Shown here one piece after another: positions 17,474-26,739 of a stretch of DNA of 64,000 nt. This DNA comes from Paenibacillus amylolyticus (GTDB lineage Bacteria > Bacillota > Bacilli > Paenibacillales > Paenibacillaceae), in contig NZ_BCNV01000001.1 in the NCBI RefSeq assembly GCF_001570725.1, positions 1,426,001 to 1,490,000 on the forward strand. The letters run 5' to 3'. The notes under the pieces were generated by a model. It searched no databases, was not told the origin of the DNA, and worked only from the letters and a program-made list of their open reading frames with translations. The first letter of the stretch is position 1. Every line of letters begins with the position of its first letter. The position numbers and the translations under genes were made by a program.

Positions 17474-18133
17474 ATGGAACGGCAGAATGAAAAACAACAT
17501 AATATGAGGATAACTCTTACTAGCAGGTTGTTAACGTACGTTAAAAAAAATGGATTTCAAAGTCTAAAGATGGATGAAATCGCAAAAATCATGGATATAA
17601 GCAGGGCCACTTTATATAAATATTTCTCTACCAAAGAAGATATCATAACGTTTATTGTGAGTATTTGCGTAGAATATATCCACGAAATTATTGAAGATTC
17701 TGACGCTGACCAAGTAATTGTTCAGCGATTTCAGCAAACATTTGAACAAACAATCTTATTAAAAGAGTTCTTCACAGACATTTTCCTAAAGGATCTTGAA
17801 AGTAGTTACCCTGAGAACTATGAGCGACTAAAAGAATCCATGAAGCAACGAGAAGATCAGGAATTAGCTTTTTATGATGAAGGAATAAAAGAGGGTTTTT
17901 TTAATAAGATTGATGGTAGGCTCATCGTTATGCAAGATGAGATATTAAGAAACATTTTAGATGTAAAGTATTTGATGGAGAACCATTTGACCGTGTTTCA
18001 AGTGCTTTTTGACTATTACAATCTCAAAAAAATTCAGTTGTTTAAACCTGATAAAATTAAAATGATAGATGACAACCTGATGATTCCTAAAATTGAGTAT
18101 ATGGCACAAAAAATCTCAAAAAACTTATATTAA
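17474..18133 (+). CDS. TetR/AcrR family transcriptional regulator
   Basis: 219 residues with the TetR DNA-binding domain at about 10-60: LLTYVKKNGFQSLKMDEIAKIMDISRATLYKYFSTKEDI. The C-terminal ligand domain (from ~75) is not assignable. An unusually rich AGGGGGGCG ribosome site precedes the ATG. It probably represses the divergent aldo/keto reductase and itself. The gene is AT-rich like the ATP-grasp gene, unlike most of the window. Confidence 0.88.
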   Translation: MERQNEKQHNMRITLTSRLLTYVKKNGFQSLKMDEIAKIMDISRATLYKYFSTKEDIITFIVSICVEYIHEIIEDSDADQVIVQRFQQTFEQTILLKEFFTDIFLKDLESSYPENYERLKESMKQREDQELAFYDEGIKEGFFNKIDGRLIVMQDEILRNILDVKYLMENHLTVFQVLFDYYNLKKIQLFKPDKIKMIDDNLMIPKIEYMAQKISKNLY

Positions 18134-18347
18134 ACTTAGTGACTTAGAATAATTTGGGCATCATATGACGGGTTTTCCGTTATACATTAGAAGTATAAAA
18201 GGCACGAATGAAACGCACGGCTGCACAATGTGGCACATGAGCGGGGCGTTCCTCTTCTCGCCTTTTCTTCTATTACATGAATAGGATGATTAGAACAACA
18301 ATCAGTTTCATTTCTTTTAAACAAAGTGCGTTTAAGACTAGAACGCA

Positions 18348-18402
18348 AAACAGACGAATACGAGGTCTCTCATTATAGGAGATCACTCGTATTCGTCTGT
18401 TT
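18348..18402. terminator. Perfect 17-bp-arm terminator
   Basis: Arms 18348-18364 (AAACAGACGAATACGAG) and 18386-18402 are exact inverted copies, with A- and T-rich ends, so it can stop transcription both ways. The remaining gap (18134-18347 and 18403-18653) holds only a short palindrome CTAACTAA/TTAGTTAG at about 18462-18481 that could be an operator, and nothing else I can support. Confidence 0.85.
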
Positions 18403-18653
18403 AGCGAGCATACTTATTTATTATCATATGTGTAGGCTCGTTAGGATTGCGTATTATGGCTAACTAAAAAATTAGTTAGAAACGGAGGATTTGGTGGCCT
18501 CTAGCGACAAGAAGTGGTGGTAAGTGAGTGATGATGCCATATTATGGATTAATTATTTATGTTTCTATAGAAGAATAGAAGGCGAAATGGTTTTAATTTA
18601 AGTGAATAGAGTATGTTAAACTGAGACTGTTATGTAACATTTATCGGACTCAT

Positions 18654-18696
18654 TGTGATTTATTTCACTATATCTGAAAACGGATTCAGTTACAAT
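18654..18696 (+). promoter_or_regulatory. FNR-type promoter with overlapping cre-like site for the iron alcohol dehydrogenase
   Basis: TGTGATTTATTTCACT at 18654-18669 fits the Bacillus Fnr box (TGTGA-N6-TCACA/T). TACAAT at 18691-18696 is a -10; a start near 18703 puts the box centre at about -41.5, the classical class II activator spacing, and there is no good -35. TGAAAACGGATTCA at 18675-18688 matches the CcpA cre consensus with one deviation and lies between box and -10. This suggests activation without oxygen and repression on good carbon sources. Confidence 0.65.
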
Positions 18697-18734
18697 GTAG
18701 ATAGTAAATCAGGGGTTACAGGAGGCTGGTTCAA

Positions 18735-19886
18735 ATGGCAACACATGCATATTATGTTCCGCCCGTGAACTTGATGGGTAGAGGATGTTTACAGGAAGCA
18801 GGCCAGATGATTGAACAGATGGGTATCCGCAAAGCGCTGGTTGTAAGTGATCACCAATTGATTACTTCAGGTGTTGCAGAGCAGGTACTGTCTATATTAC
18901 GAAAATCAGGGTTAGACTATGTCGTATATGATGAGGTTCAGCCTAATCCAACATGTCAGAATGTACATGACGGACTTCGAGTATTCCAGGATCATGGCTG
19001 TGACGCCATTATATCGATAGGCGGAGGTTCACCGCAGGATGCTGCCAAAGGCATTGGCATTGTAGCTACCAATGGTGGCCATATCCGTGAATATGAAGGA
19101 TTGCATCAATCGAAACATAAGTCCGTGCCACTTGTGGCTTTTAACACAACGGCTGGCACATCGAGCGAGGTGACAATTAACTACGTGATTACAGATGAGG
19201 AACGTAAAGTGAAGATGGTGATGGTGGACCGCAACAGTCTGGTCTCTCTGTCGGTTAATGATCCGGAGCTGATGCTCAGCAAACCTGCAAGTCTCACAGC
19301 GGCCACAGGAATGGATGCGTTGACCCATGCCGTTGAAGCGATGGTTACACCGGGTGGATTTACAGTGACAAGTGCGACAGCGGCAGCAGCTGTTGAACTG
19401 ATCTTTGAATATTTGCCAAGAGCCGTGAGGGACGGCAGTGATCTGGAAGCGCGGGAACATATGACGTACGCGTGTTTCCTAGGTGGAATCGCTTTTAATA
19501 ATGCGGGCCTTGGTTATGTGCATGCGATGGCGCATCAACTGGGTGGCGTATATGATCTGCCGCATGGTGTGTGCAATGCCATGTTACTCCCCTATGTAGA
19601 GGAGTTGAATGCCAAGCATGTACCGGGCAAATTCCGTCATATTGCTAAGGCAATAGGAATGGATGTGAAGGGTAGAAGTGATGAGGAATGTTCCGATTAC
19701 GTCATTGAGGCCATTCGACAGCTGTCAAAGGAAGTGGGTATCCCTGAGAAACTGTCTGAACTCGGCGTGAAAGATCCTGATGTGGAATTGCTTGCCGACA
19801 ACGCGATGAAAGATGCTTGTGCACCAGGCAACCCATATCAACCGTCCAAGGATGAAGTGATGGAGTTGTTCCGCAAAATTATATAG
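18735..19886 (+). CDS. Iron-containing alcohol dehydrogenase
   Basis: Group III NAD-dependent alcohol dehydrogenase, 383 residues, interconverting aldehyde and alcohol (ethanol or butanol type) in fermentation. The NAD loop GGGSPQDAAKG is at ~96-106. The iron ligands are visible in GMDALTHAVEA (Asp, His) and GYVHAMAHQLGGVYDLPHG (two His). The ATG follows ACAGGAGG. Promoter elements upstream suggest oxygen and carbon control. It stands alone, followed by two terminators. Confidence 0.95.
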   Translation: MATHAYYVPPVNLMGRGCLQEAGQMIEQMGIRKALVVSDHQLITSGVAEQVLSILRKSGLDYVVYDEVQPNPTCQNVHDGLRVFQDHGCDAIISIGGGSPQDAAKGIGIVATNGGHIREYEGLHQSKHKSVPLVAFNTTAGTSSEVTINYVITDEERKVKMVMVDRNSLVSLSVNDPELMLSKPASLTAATGMDALTHAVEAMVTPGGFTVTSATAAAAVELIFEYLPRAVRDGSDLEAREHMTYACFLGGIAFNNAGLGYVHAMAHQLGGVYDLPHGVCNAMLLPYVEELNAKHVPGKFRHIAKAIGMDVKGRSDEECSDYVIEAIRQLSKEVGIPEKLSELGVKDPDVELLADNAMKDACAPGNPYQPSKDEVMELFRKII

Positions 19887-19935
19887 ACCATTTTAGGAAC
19901 GTTTAGGAACGGATATAGAAAAAGTAAAGTACAGT

Positions 19936-19976
19936 ATGATCCTGCGAATGAGCATGGACTAAGCAGGATCATAAAA
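19936..19976 (+). terminator. Terminator 1 after the alcohol dehydrogenase gene
   Basis: ATGATCCTGC and GCAGGATCAT are exact arms around a 17-nt loop; the tail is A-rich, not T-rich. Confidence 0.6.
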
Positions 19977-19990
19977 TAGACAGACAAAAT

Positions 19991-20019
19991 GAGCCGGGAT
20001 TGAAAGTCGGCTTTTTTTT
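19991..20019 (+). terminator. Terminator 2 after the alcohol dehydrogenase gene
   Basis: AGCCG and CGGCT close a short stem followed by eight T. Confidence 0.7.
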
Positions 20020-20332
20020 CATGTTCGCAATCTGTTTTTTACTTATTTTTCCACTTAATGATTGCACAAAAACTAAAGGATTTTGCTTCTCTATTATCGA
20101 ATACATTATGAATAGCACCGGCACGAGAAAGGGTAATCTGAACCTAAACTTGATGTCGATGTTTTCCAGTAAGATTCCCCAGTCCGTTTCGTGTTTAATG
20201 TTAAATAGGAGTAGTCTATTACATTGTCCACGAGCTACACCTTAAGCTCTACATCTAACATTCACCTCAGTAGGTCAGTCAAGGTAATTCTACACCGCAT
20301 TATCTCTATTTCAGGCTTCACAATTCAAGAAG

Positions 20333-20349
20333 TTCAACTGCAAGTTGAA
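20333..20349. promoter_or_regulatory. Palindrome upstream of glgC
   Basis: TTCAACT-GCA-AGTTGAA is a 7-bp inverted repeat about 120 bp before the glgC start; it could be an operator. The rest of the 20020-20467 gap contains only short open frames without family character and no promoter I would defend. Confidence 0.3.
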
Positions 20350-20467
20350 TCATCCAGCTACACATCTGTACAGCAAGCTCCTAATCAAGACAACAGTGTC
20401 CACACAACAGAATATCGATTATGGGCTCTGAAATGAATCAGAACGAATGCACGTGGAGGAGGCTGTA

Positions 20468-21640
20468 ATGATGGCGAAAAAAGAAGTTGTAGCGATGCTA
20501 CTTGCCGGAGGGCAAGGTAAGAGGTTAAAAGGATTAACCAAATCACTGGCGAAGCCAGCTGTATATTTTGGAGGAACATACCGAATCATTGATTTTCCAC
20601 TGAGTAACTGCTCCAATTCGGGTATTGATACGGTTGGCGTGTTGACCCAGTATGAACCACTCGTCCTGCATTCTTACATAGGCATTGGCAGTGACTGGGA
20701 TCTGGACCGTAAAAACGGCGGGGTGTACGTACTGCCTCCACATGAACGTGAAGACGGTAGCAACTGGTACCGGGGGACAGCGGATGCGATTTTCCGCAAC
20801 CTGAACTTTATTGAACAATTCGATCCTGAGCATGTACTCATTCTGTCAGGGGATCATATCTATAAAATGGATTACGAAAAAATGCTCCAGTATCACAAAG
20901 AAAAAGATGCGGACTGCACCATATCGGTTATTGATGTCTCATTGGAAGAAGCCAGCCGTTTCGGGGTGCTGAACACCAACGATGACTATAGCATCTATGA
21001 ATTCGAAGAAAAACCTCCTGAGCCCAAGAGCACACTCGCTTCCATGGGTATCTATCTCTTCAAGTGGGATGTACTGAAACGTTTCCTGATCCAGGATGAA
21101 CAACAGGCATCCACCTCCTATGATTTTGGTAAAGATATCATTCCTTTGTTGCTTGAAAATGAAAAATCCTTATATGCGTATCCGTTCGAAGGGTACTGGA
21201 AAGACGTAGGTACCATTCGCAGTCTATGGGAATCTAATATGGACCTGTTGGACGAAGACACACCATTTAATCTGAATGATCCGGACTGGCGTATCTTTAC
21301 TCGTAACCCAAATCAACCTGCACAATACATCTCGCCATCGGCCAAAGTACGGAATTGCATTATTAGTGAAGGCAGTGTTGTGCATGGTGAGGTTAATCAT
21401 TCCGTTCTGTTCTATGGAATTGAAGTTGGGGAGAACAGCGCTGTTATCGATTCGGTCATCATGCCAAGAGTGAAAATTGGTCAGAATGTGAGAATTCACC
21501 GAGCGATTATCTCAGAAGGATTGGTTATTCCGGATGGAACACAGATTTCGCCTGCACCGGGAGATGAAAGTGATATATTGCTCGTGGATCAGGAAGAGCT
21601 GGAACGTCAGCTTCGCCAAGGAATAACCAGCAAGGCCTAA
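20468..21640 (+). CDS. glgC: Glucose-1-phosphate adenylyltransferase (ADP-glucose pyrophosphorylase) catalytic subunit
   Basis: Makes ADP-glucose from glucose-1-phosphate and ATP, the first committed step of glycogen synthesis. The nucleotidyltransferase loop [16 protein letters not shown] is at the N-terminus, followed by [20 protein letters not shown], the Gly-rich substrate site, and a left-handed beta-helix C-terminus. ATG 20468 or 20471 is chosen over the annotated-looking ATG 20447 because GTGGAGGAGG (20453-20462) sits between them. Length ~390. It is followed after 26 bp by glgD and then glgP. Confidence 0.95.
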   Translation: MMAKKEVVAMLLAGGQGKRLKGLTKSLAKPAVYFGGTYRIIDFPLSNCSNSGIDTVGVLTQYEPLVLHSYIGIGSDWDLDRKNGGVYVLPPHEREDGSNWYRGTADAIFRNLNFIEQFDPEHVLILSGDHIYKMDYEKMLQYHKEKDADCTISVIDVSLEEASRFGVLNTNDDYSIYEFEEKPPEPKSTLASMGIYLFKWDVLKRFLIQDEQQASTSYDFGKDIIPLLLENEKSLYAYPFEGYWKDVGTIRSLWESNMDLLDEDTPFNLNDPDWRIFTRNPNQPAQYISPSAKVRNCIISEGSVVHGEVNHSVLFYGIEVGENSAVIDSVIMPRVKIGQNVRIHRAIISEGLVIPDGTQISPAPGDESDILLVDQEELERQLRQGITSKA

Positions 21641-21666
21641 TTGAAGCCAAAAGGACGGTGCATGCG

Positions 21667-22770
21667 ATGAAACCATTGATCGGAGTTATTAACCTTGACC
21701 ATGAACTTGAGGAATTGAAGGAATTGACGTACTTTCGCTGCGGAGCCGCGGTGCCTTATGCCGGGCGTTACCGTCTGATCGATTTTGTTCTATCCAATAT
21801 GATGAATGCAGGAATTGAGAGCATAGGTGTGTTTGTACGTCGTAAGTATCGTTCGCTGATGGACCATCTTGGTGACGGTAAGCCATGGGATCTGGATCGC
21901 AAGCATGGAGGAATGTTTATTTTGCCACCGGACTGGAACGATCCAACAGATACGTCACAGGGTGACTTGCAGCATTTCCATAACAATTTGGACTTTTTCC
22001 ACAGAGGTGCAGGGCAATATGTCGTGCATGCGGGCAGTCGCCATGTGACCAAAGCAGACCTTCAGGATGTCTACAAGTATCACATCAGCAAAGGAGCGGA
22101 CGTTACACTGGTTTGCAAAAAAGTGGATCAGCTGCTGCCTGAGCATGACGCCTGTGTCAAAGTTGACCATGACGGTGACGGTAACGTGGTGGACATTCAC
22201 CAAAGCGCTAACCACCCGAATATATATACAGAAATTTTCATCATGGAGAAGGAATTGTTCCTGCGTCAGGTGCAGCGCTGCATCGATCATGGCGAGAGCC
22301 ATTTCTTCCGGGATGTCATTCAAAAAAATCCGGATGGATTGAATATCGCTGCGTATGCATATGATGGCTATCACGCAGTGATCAATTCCATCGACAGTTA
22401 TTATCGTAACAGTATGGAACTGCTCAACACAGGGCAATATGAACAACTGTTCAAGGAAGATCCGGTTCAGACCAAAATTAAATATGAAGCCCCAGCCAAA
22501 TACCTGGATACCGCTGATGTTAAACATTCACTGCTTGCCAATGGCTGCATCGTAGGTGGAGAGGTGGAGGACAGCATTCTGTTCCGCGGCGTACAAGTGG
22601 CCAAGGGTGCCAAAATCAAAGGTTCCATCATCATGCAGAAATGCTACATTGGTGAAGGGACGGTTCTTGAGAACGTCATTCTGGATAAAGACGTGAAGTT
22701 GACCGGAGGACAGACGCTGATCGGTGACCCGTCGAATCCATACATTTTAGCGAAAAGTACTATTATCTAA
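21667..22770 (+). CDS. glgD: ADP-glucose pyrophosphorylase regulatory subunit GlgD
   Basis: A GlgC paralogue that in Bacillales forms a hetero-oligomer with GlgC and raises its activity. The same two-domain plan is seen (RYRLIDFVLSNMMNAGIESIGV; beta-helix near 270-360), but the N-terminal GGxGxRL catalytic loop of GlgC is replaced by IGVINLDHELEELKELT, as expected for a non-catalytic subunit. The start is ATG 21667 with AAAAGGACGG upstream; a GTG at 21658 abuts the ribosome site. About 367 residues. Confidence 0.93.
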   Translation: MKPLIGVINLDHELEELKELTYFRCGAAVPYAGRYRLIDFVLSNMMNAGIESIGVFVRRKYRSLMDHLGDGKPWDLDRKHGGMFILPPDWNDPTDTSQGDLQHFHNNLDFFHRGAGQYVVHAGSRHVTKADLQDVYKYHISKGADVTLVCKKVDQLLPEHDACVKVDHDGDGNVVDIHQSANHPNIYTEIFIMEKELFLRQVQRCIDHGESHFFRDVIQKNPDGLNIAAYAYDGYHAVINSIDSYYRNSMELLNTGQYEQLFKEDPVQTKIKYEAPAKYLDTADVKHSLLANGCIVGGEVEDSILFRGVQVAKGAKIKGSIIMQKCYIGEGTVLENVILDKDVKLTGGQTLIGDPSNPYILAKSTII

Positions 22771-22889
22771 TACCCACACGTAACCGATATCTTCTATAAA
22801 TATATATAAAATAAAAATCCTGTAGGACGGATTTAAGGTTCATACATTTTCTAAGCATTGGGGTGCTACTGTAAAGGCTCCTTCATACG

Positions 22890-23050
22890 TGCAAACGTAG
22901 TGGAGGGGACGAAATCGATTCTGAAGAAGCGAAGCGGTCGCCTTTATCCTCGGATTTTTCCTTTTAAAAAAGGAATCAAAAAAATACGGGGATAACAGCG
23001 ATCATAAGAACGATTCGTCAACGGAACGGGCTTTCAGTCGAAAGTGTAGC
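22890..23050 (+). repeat. Interspersed structured repeat, copy 2 (short, diverged form), upstream of glgP
   Basis: A diverged relative of the element at 5432. It keeps the AAGCGAAGC block, a hairpin TTCCTTTT/AAAAGGAA (about 22959-22976) and the invariant 15-mer at 22988-23002. GACGAA (22908-22913) still faces TTCGTC (23014-23019) although both sides differ from the other copies. Terminal inverted repeats are not recognisable, so the ends given are approximate. It ends about 80 bp before the glgP start; the 22771-22889 part of the gap is AT-rich with no other feature seen. Confidence 0.7.
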
Positions 23051-23130
23051 ATTTATAGTTCTGACACTCACGCGCAAAATTTGTATGAACCGCCACCGTC
23101 CTGCAGGATTTCCCCGGGAGGAACCTACTT

Positions 23131-25563
23131 TTGTTTGACAACAAAGAAACGTTCAAGAGTATCTTTACACGGAATCTGGTCAGCAAATTGGGCAAACCGA
23201 TTGAAGAAGCAACACAGGAAGACGTGTACCATGTACTGGGAAGCATGATTCGTGAATATGCTGGCCAGGATTGGGCAGCGTCGAATCAGGGGTTTAAGCA
23301 GCGCCAGGATAAACAGGTCTATTACTTCTCGCTGGAATTCCTGATTGGACGTCTGCTCGGCAACAATCTGCTGAATGTGAATGAATTGGAATTGGTGAGC
23401 GATAGTCTGGCTGAGCTGGGCTTCTCCTTGGAAGAGGTGGAAGAACAGGAGGCGGATGCAGGACTCGGTAACGGAGGTCTCGGACGACTCGCTGCCTGTT
23501 TCCTGGATTCACTTGCATCCCTTGGGTATGCGGGACATGGCTGCGGCATTCGCTATAAATACGGATTGTTTGAGCAAAAAATCATCAATGGCAATCAGGT
23601 CGAATTACCTGACAACTGGCTGGACAAAGGCAACGAATGGGAAGTACGTCGTCCAGACAAAAAGGTGGAAGTACAGTTCTGGGGCCGGGTGGAGGCTCAC
23701 GAGCAGGATGGAGAATATCAGTTTGTTACAAAAGATGCCGAATCGGTTGTGGCCATTCCCTATGACGTGCCTGTCATCGGTTATGGTCAAACCCATGTGA
23801 ACACATTGCGTCTATGGAGTGCCGAGCCGAAGCGCGAGACTTCACTCGATACCCCTTCGAACTACTATGGCTATCTGGATTATAGTCGTTCAGTTGAATC
23901 GATCTCGGAATTCCTGTATCCGGATGATTCCCAGTACGAAGGAAAACTGCTGCGATTGAAGCAGCAATACTTCATGTGTTCGGCAGGTGTGCAAAGTGCG
24001 CTGCGTACATTCAATAAGCTGGAGCTTTCGTATGATCGTTTGCCAGATAAAGTGGCTTTCCACATCAACGACACGCATCCAACCTTGGTTATCCCTGAAC
24101 TGATGCGCATCCTGATTGATGTGAAGGGTTATGGCTGGGATGAAGCATGGGATATCACAACTCGCACAGTATCGTACACCAATCATACAACGCTTAGTGA
24201 GGCGCTTGAGAAATGGCCTGTATCCATGATCAGCAAGCTGCTGCCACGGATTTATATGATCATTGAAGAGATCAACAAACGCTTCTGTGGTATGCTGCTG
24301 GATCGGTACCCAGGAGATCAGGATCGCATAGGGCATCTGGCGATCGTTGCGAACGATCAGGTGCGGATGGCGCATTTGGCGATTGTAGGCAGTCATAGCG
24401 TGAATGGTGTCGCGGCATTGCATACCGAGATTTTGAAGGAGCGCGAGATGGCTCCGTTCTATGCACTTTATCCAGAGCGTTTCAATAACAAAACGAATGG
24501 TATTACCCATCGCCGCTGGCTGATGCATGCCAATCCGAAACTGTCGGATCTCATTACAGATACAATTGGTAACGAATGGATAACAGAGCCGGGCAAGCTG
24601 GACCAACTGGCAGGTTTTGCGGATAATACATCATTCCAAGAGCAGTTCCGTTCGATTAAGCGGGATAATAAGGAACGACTTGCTGCGTATATTCTGGATC
24701 ATACTGGAACGACAGTGAATCCGGATTCCATTTTTGATGTGCAGGTGAAGAGGCTGCACGGGTACAAACGACAACTGTTGAACATTCTGCATGTGATGCA
24801 TCTGTATAACCGGCTTAAGAATGATGCTTCGTTTGATATGGTACCGCGTACGTTCATCTTTGGAGCCAAGGCAGCACCGAGTTATTATTTTGCCAAGAAA
24901 ATCATTAAGCTGATCAATACCGTATCTGACACGGTGAATCGGGATGCAGCGGTGAATGACAGCTTGAAGGTATTTTTCCTCGAAAACTATTCCGTCTCTC
25001 TTGCAGAGAAGATTATTCCGGCTGCGGATGTTAGTGAACAGATCTCAACCGCAGGCAAGGAAGCTTCGGGTACGGGCAACATGAAGTTTATGATGAATGG
25101 CGCCTTAACGATTGGCACGATGGATGGGGCCAACGTGGAGATGGCAGAGCAGGTCGGAGAGGAAAACATGTTCATCTATGGTCTGCGCGCAGACGAAGTG
25201 CTTGAGTATTATCGTTCCGGCAGCTACCGTCCGAATGAGATTGTGCAGCACGATGAACGGATTCGTGAGGTCGTGGAGCAATTGGTACATCCAGGTGCAT
25301 TCTGTTATCGTGACGGAGAATTCTGGGATATCTATGACTCGCTACTGGCTCACGGTGATGAATACTTTGTATTGCGTGATTTTGCTGCTTATGCTGACGC
25401 GCATACTGCCATTGACCAGGCGTATCGGGATGTTCCAGGCTGGACTCGGAAAGCGATATTGAACACGGCTCATTCTGGTATATTCTCCAGTGATCGTACC
25501 ATTAGTGAGTATGCTACGGATATATGGGGTATTCATCCCGTGTCCGGGAACTGGAAAGGTTAA
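23131..25563 (+). CDS. glgP: Glycogen/starch/alpha-glucan phosphorylase
   Basis: Releases glucose-1-phosphate from alpha-1,4-glucan ends with phosphate, using pyridoxal phosphate. Length 810. The PLP-lysine motif EASGTGNMKFMMNGALTIGT is near residue 645, and the N-terminal DAGLGNGGLGRLAACFLDSLA (~108-128) is the family phosphate/glucose site. The start is TTG 23131 with GGGAGGA nine bases upstream. It ends the glg gene group here; glycogen synthase (glgA) and branching enzyme (glgB), usually in the same operon in Bacillus, are absent from the window. Confidence 0.96.
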   Translation: MFDNKETFKSIFTRNLVSKLGKPIEEATQEDVYHVLGSMIREYAGQDWAASNQGFKQRQDKQVYYFSLEFLIGRLLGNNLLNVNELELVSDSLAELGFSLEEVEEQEADAGLGNGGLGRLAACFLDSLASLGYAGHGCGIRYKYGLFEQKIINGNQVELPDNWLDKGNEWEVRRPDKKVEVQFWGRVEAHEQDGEYQFVTKDAESVVAIPYDVPVIGYGQTHVNTLRLWSAEPKRETSLDTPSNYYGYLDYSRSVESISEFLYPDDSQYEGKLLRLKQQYFMCSAGVQSALRTFNKLELSYDRLPDKVAFHINDTHPTLVIPELMRILIDVKGYGWDEAWDITTRTVSYTNHTTLSEALEKWPVSMISKLLPRIYMIIEEINKRFCGMLLDRYPGDQDRIGHLAIVANDQVRMAHLAIVGSHSVNGVAALHTEILKEREMAPFYALYPERFNNKTNGITHRRWLMHANPKLSDLITDTIGNEWITEPGKLDQLAGFADNTSFQEQFRSIKRDNKERLAAYILDHTGTTVNPDSIFDVQVKRLHGYKRQLLNILHVMHLYNRLKNDASFDMVPRTFIFGAKAAPSYYFAKKIIKLINTVSDTVNRDAAVNDSLKVFFLENYSVSLAEKIIPAADVSEQISTAGKEASGTGNMKFMMNGALTIGTMDGANVEMAEQVGEENMFIYGLRADEVLEYYRSGSYRPNEIVQHDERIREVVEQLVHPGAFCYRDGEFWDIYDSLLAHGDEYFVLRDFAAYADAHTAIDQAYRDVPGWTRKAILNTAHSGIFSSDRTISEYATDIWGIHPVSGNWKG

Positions 25564-25582
25564 GAATAAATTGTTAGGCGAA

Positions 25583-25668
25583 AAAATCCCCTTGTTCACA
25601 AGAGCTTTCTCTCCTGGTTAATCAATCAGCGTAGAGAGCATCTCCTTGTAGAACAAGGGGATTTTGGC
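25583..25668 (+). terminator. Terminator after glgP with long loop
   Basis: AAAATCCCCTTGTTC and GAACAAGGGGATTTT are exact 15-bp arms 53 bases apart; the loop can fold an inner GCTTTCTCT/AGAGAGC stem. Confidence 0.8.
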
Positions 25669-25827
25669 ATACAGTGAATCATAGTGACATTCAAAATGAA
25701 TAGAAGCGTAACTCACGTATCCTACATCATACAAGTTCGCACTCAAAATCAAAAAAATGATCTGGATCTCAGTCATACTACATAAGAAATCGTTTGATAC
25801 TTTGATTTAGATAGGGGAGCCGTCACT

Positions 25828-26697
25828 ATGGATCATTACACACGAATTCAACTTGCTATTGAGTATTTGGAGCAGCATTTGCAAGATGATTTTAATATCA
25901 GAGAGACGTCCGCTGCTGCGAGCTTTTCGGCGTTTCATTTTCAGCGTTTATTCCAGGCGATCACGGGATTCACGGTACTTGAATACGTGCGCAGACGCAG
26001 ATTAACGGAAGCTGCAGGGATGCTGCGAGGCACATCGGAAGGCATATTGGACATTGCGATGAGCTTTGGCTATCAATCTCAAGAGGCATTTACCCGTGCA
26101 TTTTCAGCCTACTTTGGAATGACACCGGCGAAGCTGCGTAAGCTGGAAGTGGATCAGTTGTCTCTTCTGAAGATGCAACAGAGCATTGATTTTAACGATT
26201 ATCGAACTCGGCTTGATGGAACTTTCTACATGAACACACCCCGTCTGGTCACACGGGAACCGAACTGGATTGTCGGCTATGAATATAAGACCAACCTGAA
26301 TGACAATCAGCATTATGCTGAAATACCCGGATTTTATCACGATTTTGGCATGGAACAGAAATTCATGGCGATCCCGGAGAGGACACGCCCTGATATGGCT
26401 TATGGTGTGGCCTGTCATTTTGAAGAGGATGGAGCATTTTCTTTTATTGTGGGTGAAGAAAGCAGTGGAGCATCTCAGGTGCTTGAACCCGGTTTTACCT
26501 CGATTAAACTTCCGGGCGGCTTGTATGCAGAGTTCACCGTGGAAGGCTCCGGGCAGGATATTCGTAAAATGATCTATGGTAGCTGGTTGCCTCAGTCTAA
26601 CTATGAACGGAGGGAAGGACCAGACTTTGAAGTGACGGATGTCTGGAAATCAACCCCTGAACAACTGGACATGAAGATCTATATCCCGTTAAAATAG
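25828..26697 (+). CDS. AraC family regulator with GyrI-like effector domain
   Basis: 289 residues. The N-terminal AraC double helix-turn-helix (residues ~8-105) contains FSAFHFQRLFQAITGFTVLEYVRRRR and DIAMSFGYQSQEAFTRAFSAYFGMTPAKLRK. The C-terminal half (~130-289) has the GyrI/SbmC-like ligand-binding fold ending DFEVTDVWKSTPEQLDMKIYIPLK. Such regulators (Rob-like) sense small molecules. GGGGAG precedes the ATG. The target is unknown; the neighbouring VanZ gene lies 42 bp downstream and could be co-transcribed. Confidence 0.9.
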   Translation: MDHYTRIQLAIEYLEQHLQDDFNIRETSAAASFSAFHFQRLFQAITGFTVLEYVRRRRLTEAAGMLRGTSEGILDIAMSFGYQSQEAFTRAFSAYFGMTPAKLRKLEVDQLSLLKMQQSIDFNDYRTRLDGTFYMNTPRLVTREPNWIVGYEYKTNLNDNQHYAEIPGFYHDFGMEQKFMAIPERTRPDMAYGVACHFEEDGAFSFIVGEESSGASQVLEPGFTSIKLPGGLYAEFTVEGSGQDIRKMIYGSWLPQSNYERREGPDFEVTDVWKSTPEQLDMKIYIPLK

Positions 26698-26739
26698 ACC
26701 TTACCGCTTCGCGGAAATCAAGGTCGGAGGACGGGATGA

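Noticed and set aside
18484..18525. A good GGAGGA site followed by TTG/GTG and a 10-codon frame (VASSDKKWW)
   Set aside because: Too short to support as a gene or leader peptide without conservation data; no attenuator follows and the downstream gene has its own promoter.
20000..20436. Two short open frames upstream of glgC
   Set aside because: No ribosome sites, low-complexity or non-protein-like translations; one starts inside a terminator T-run.
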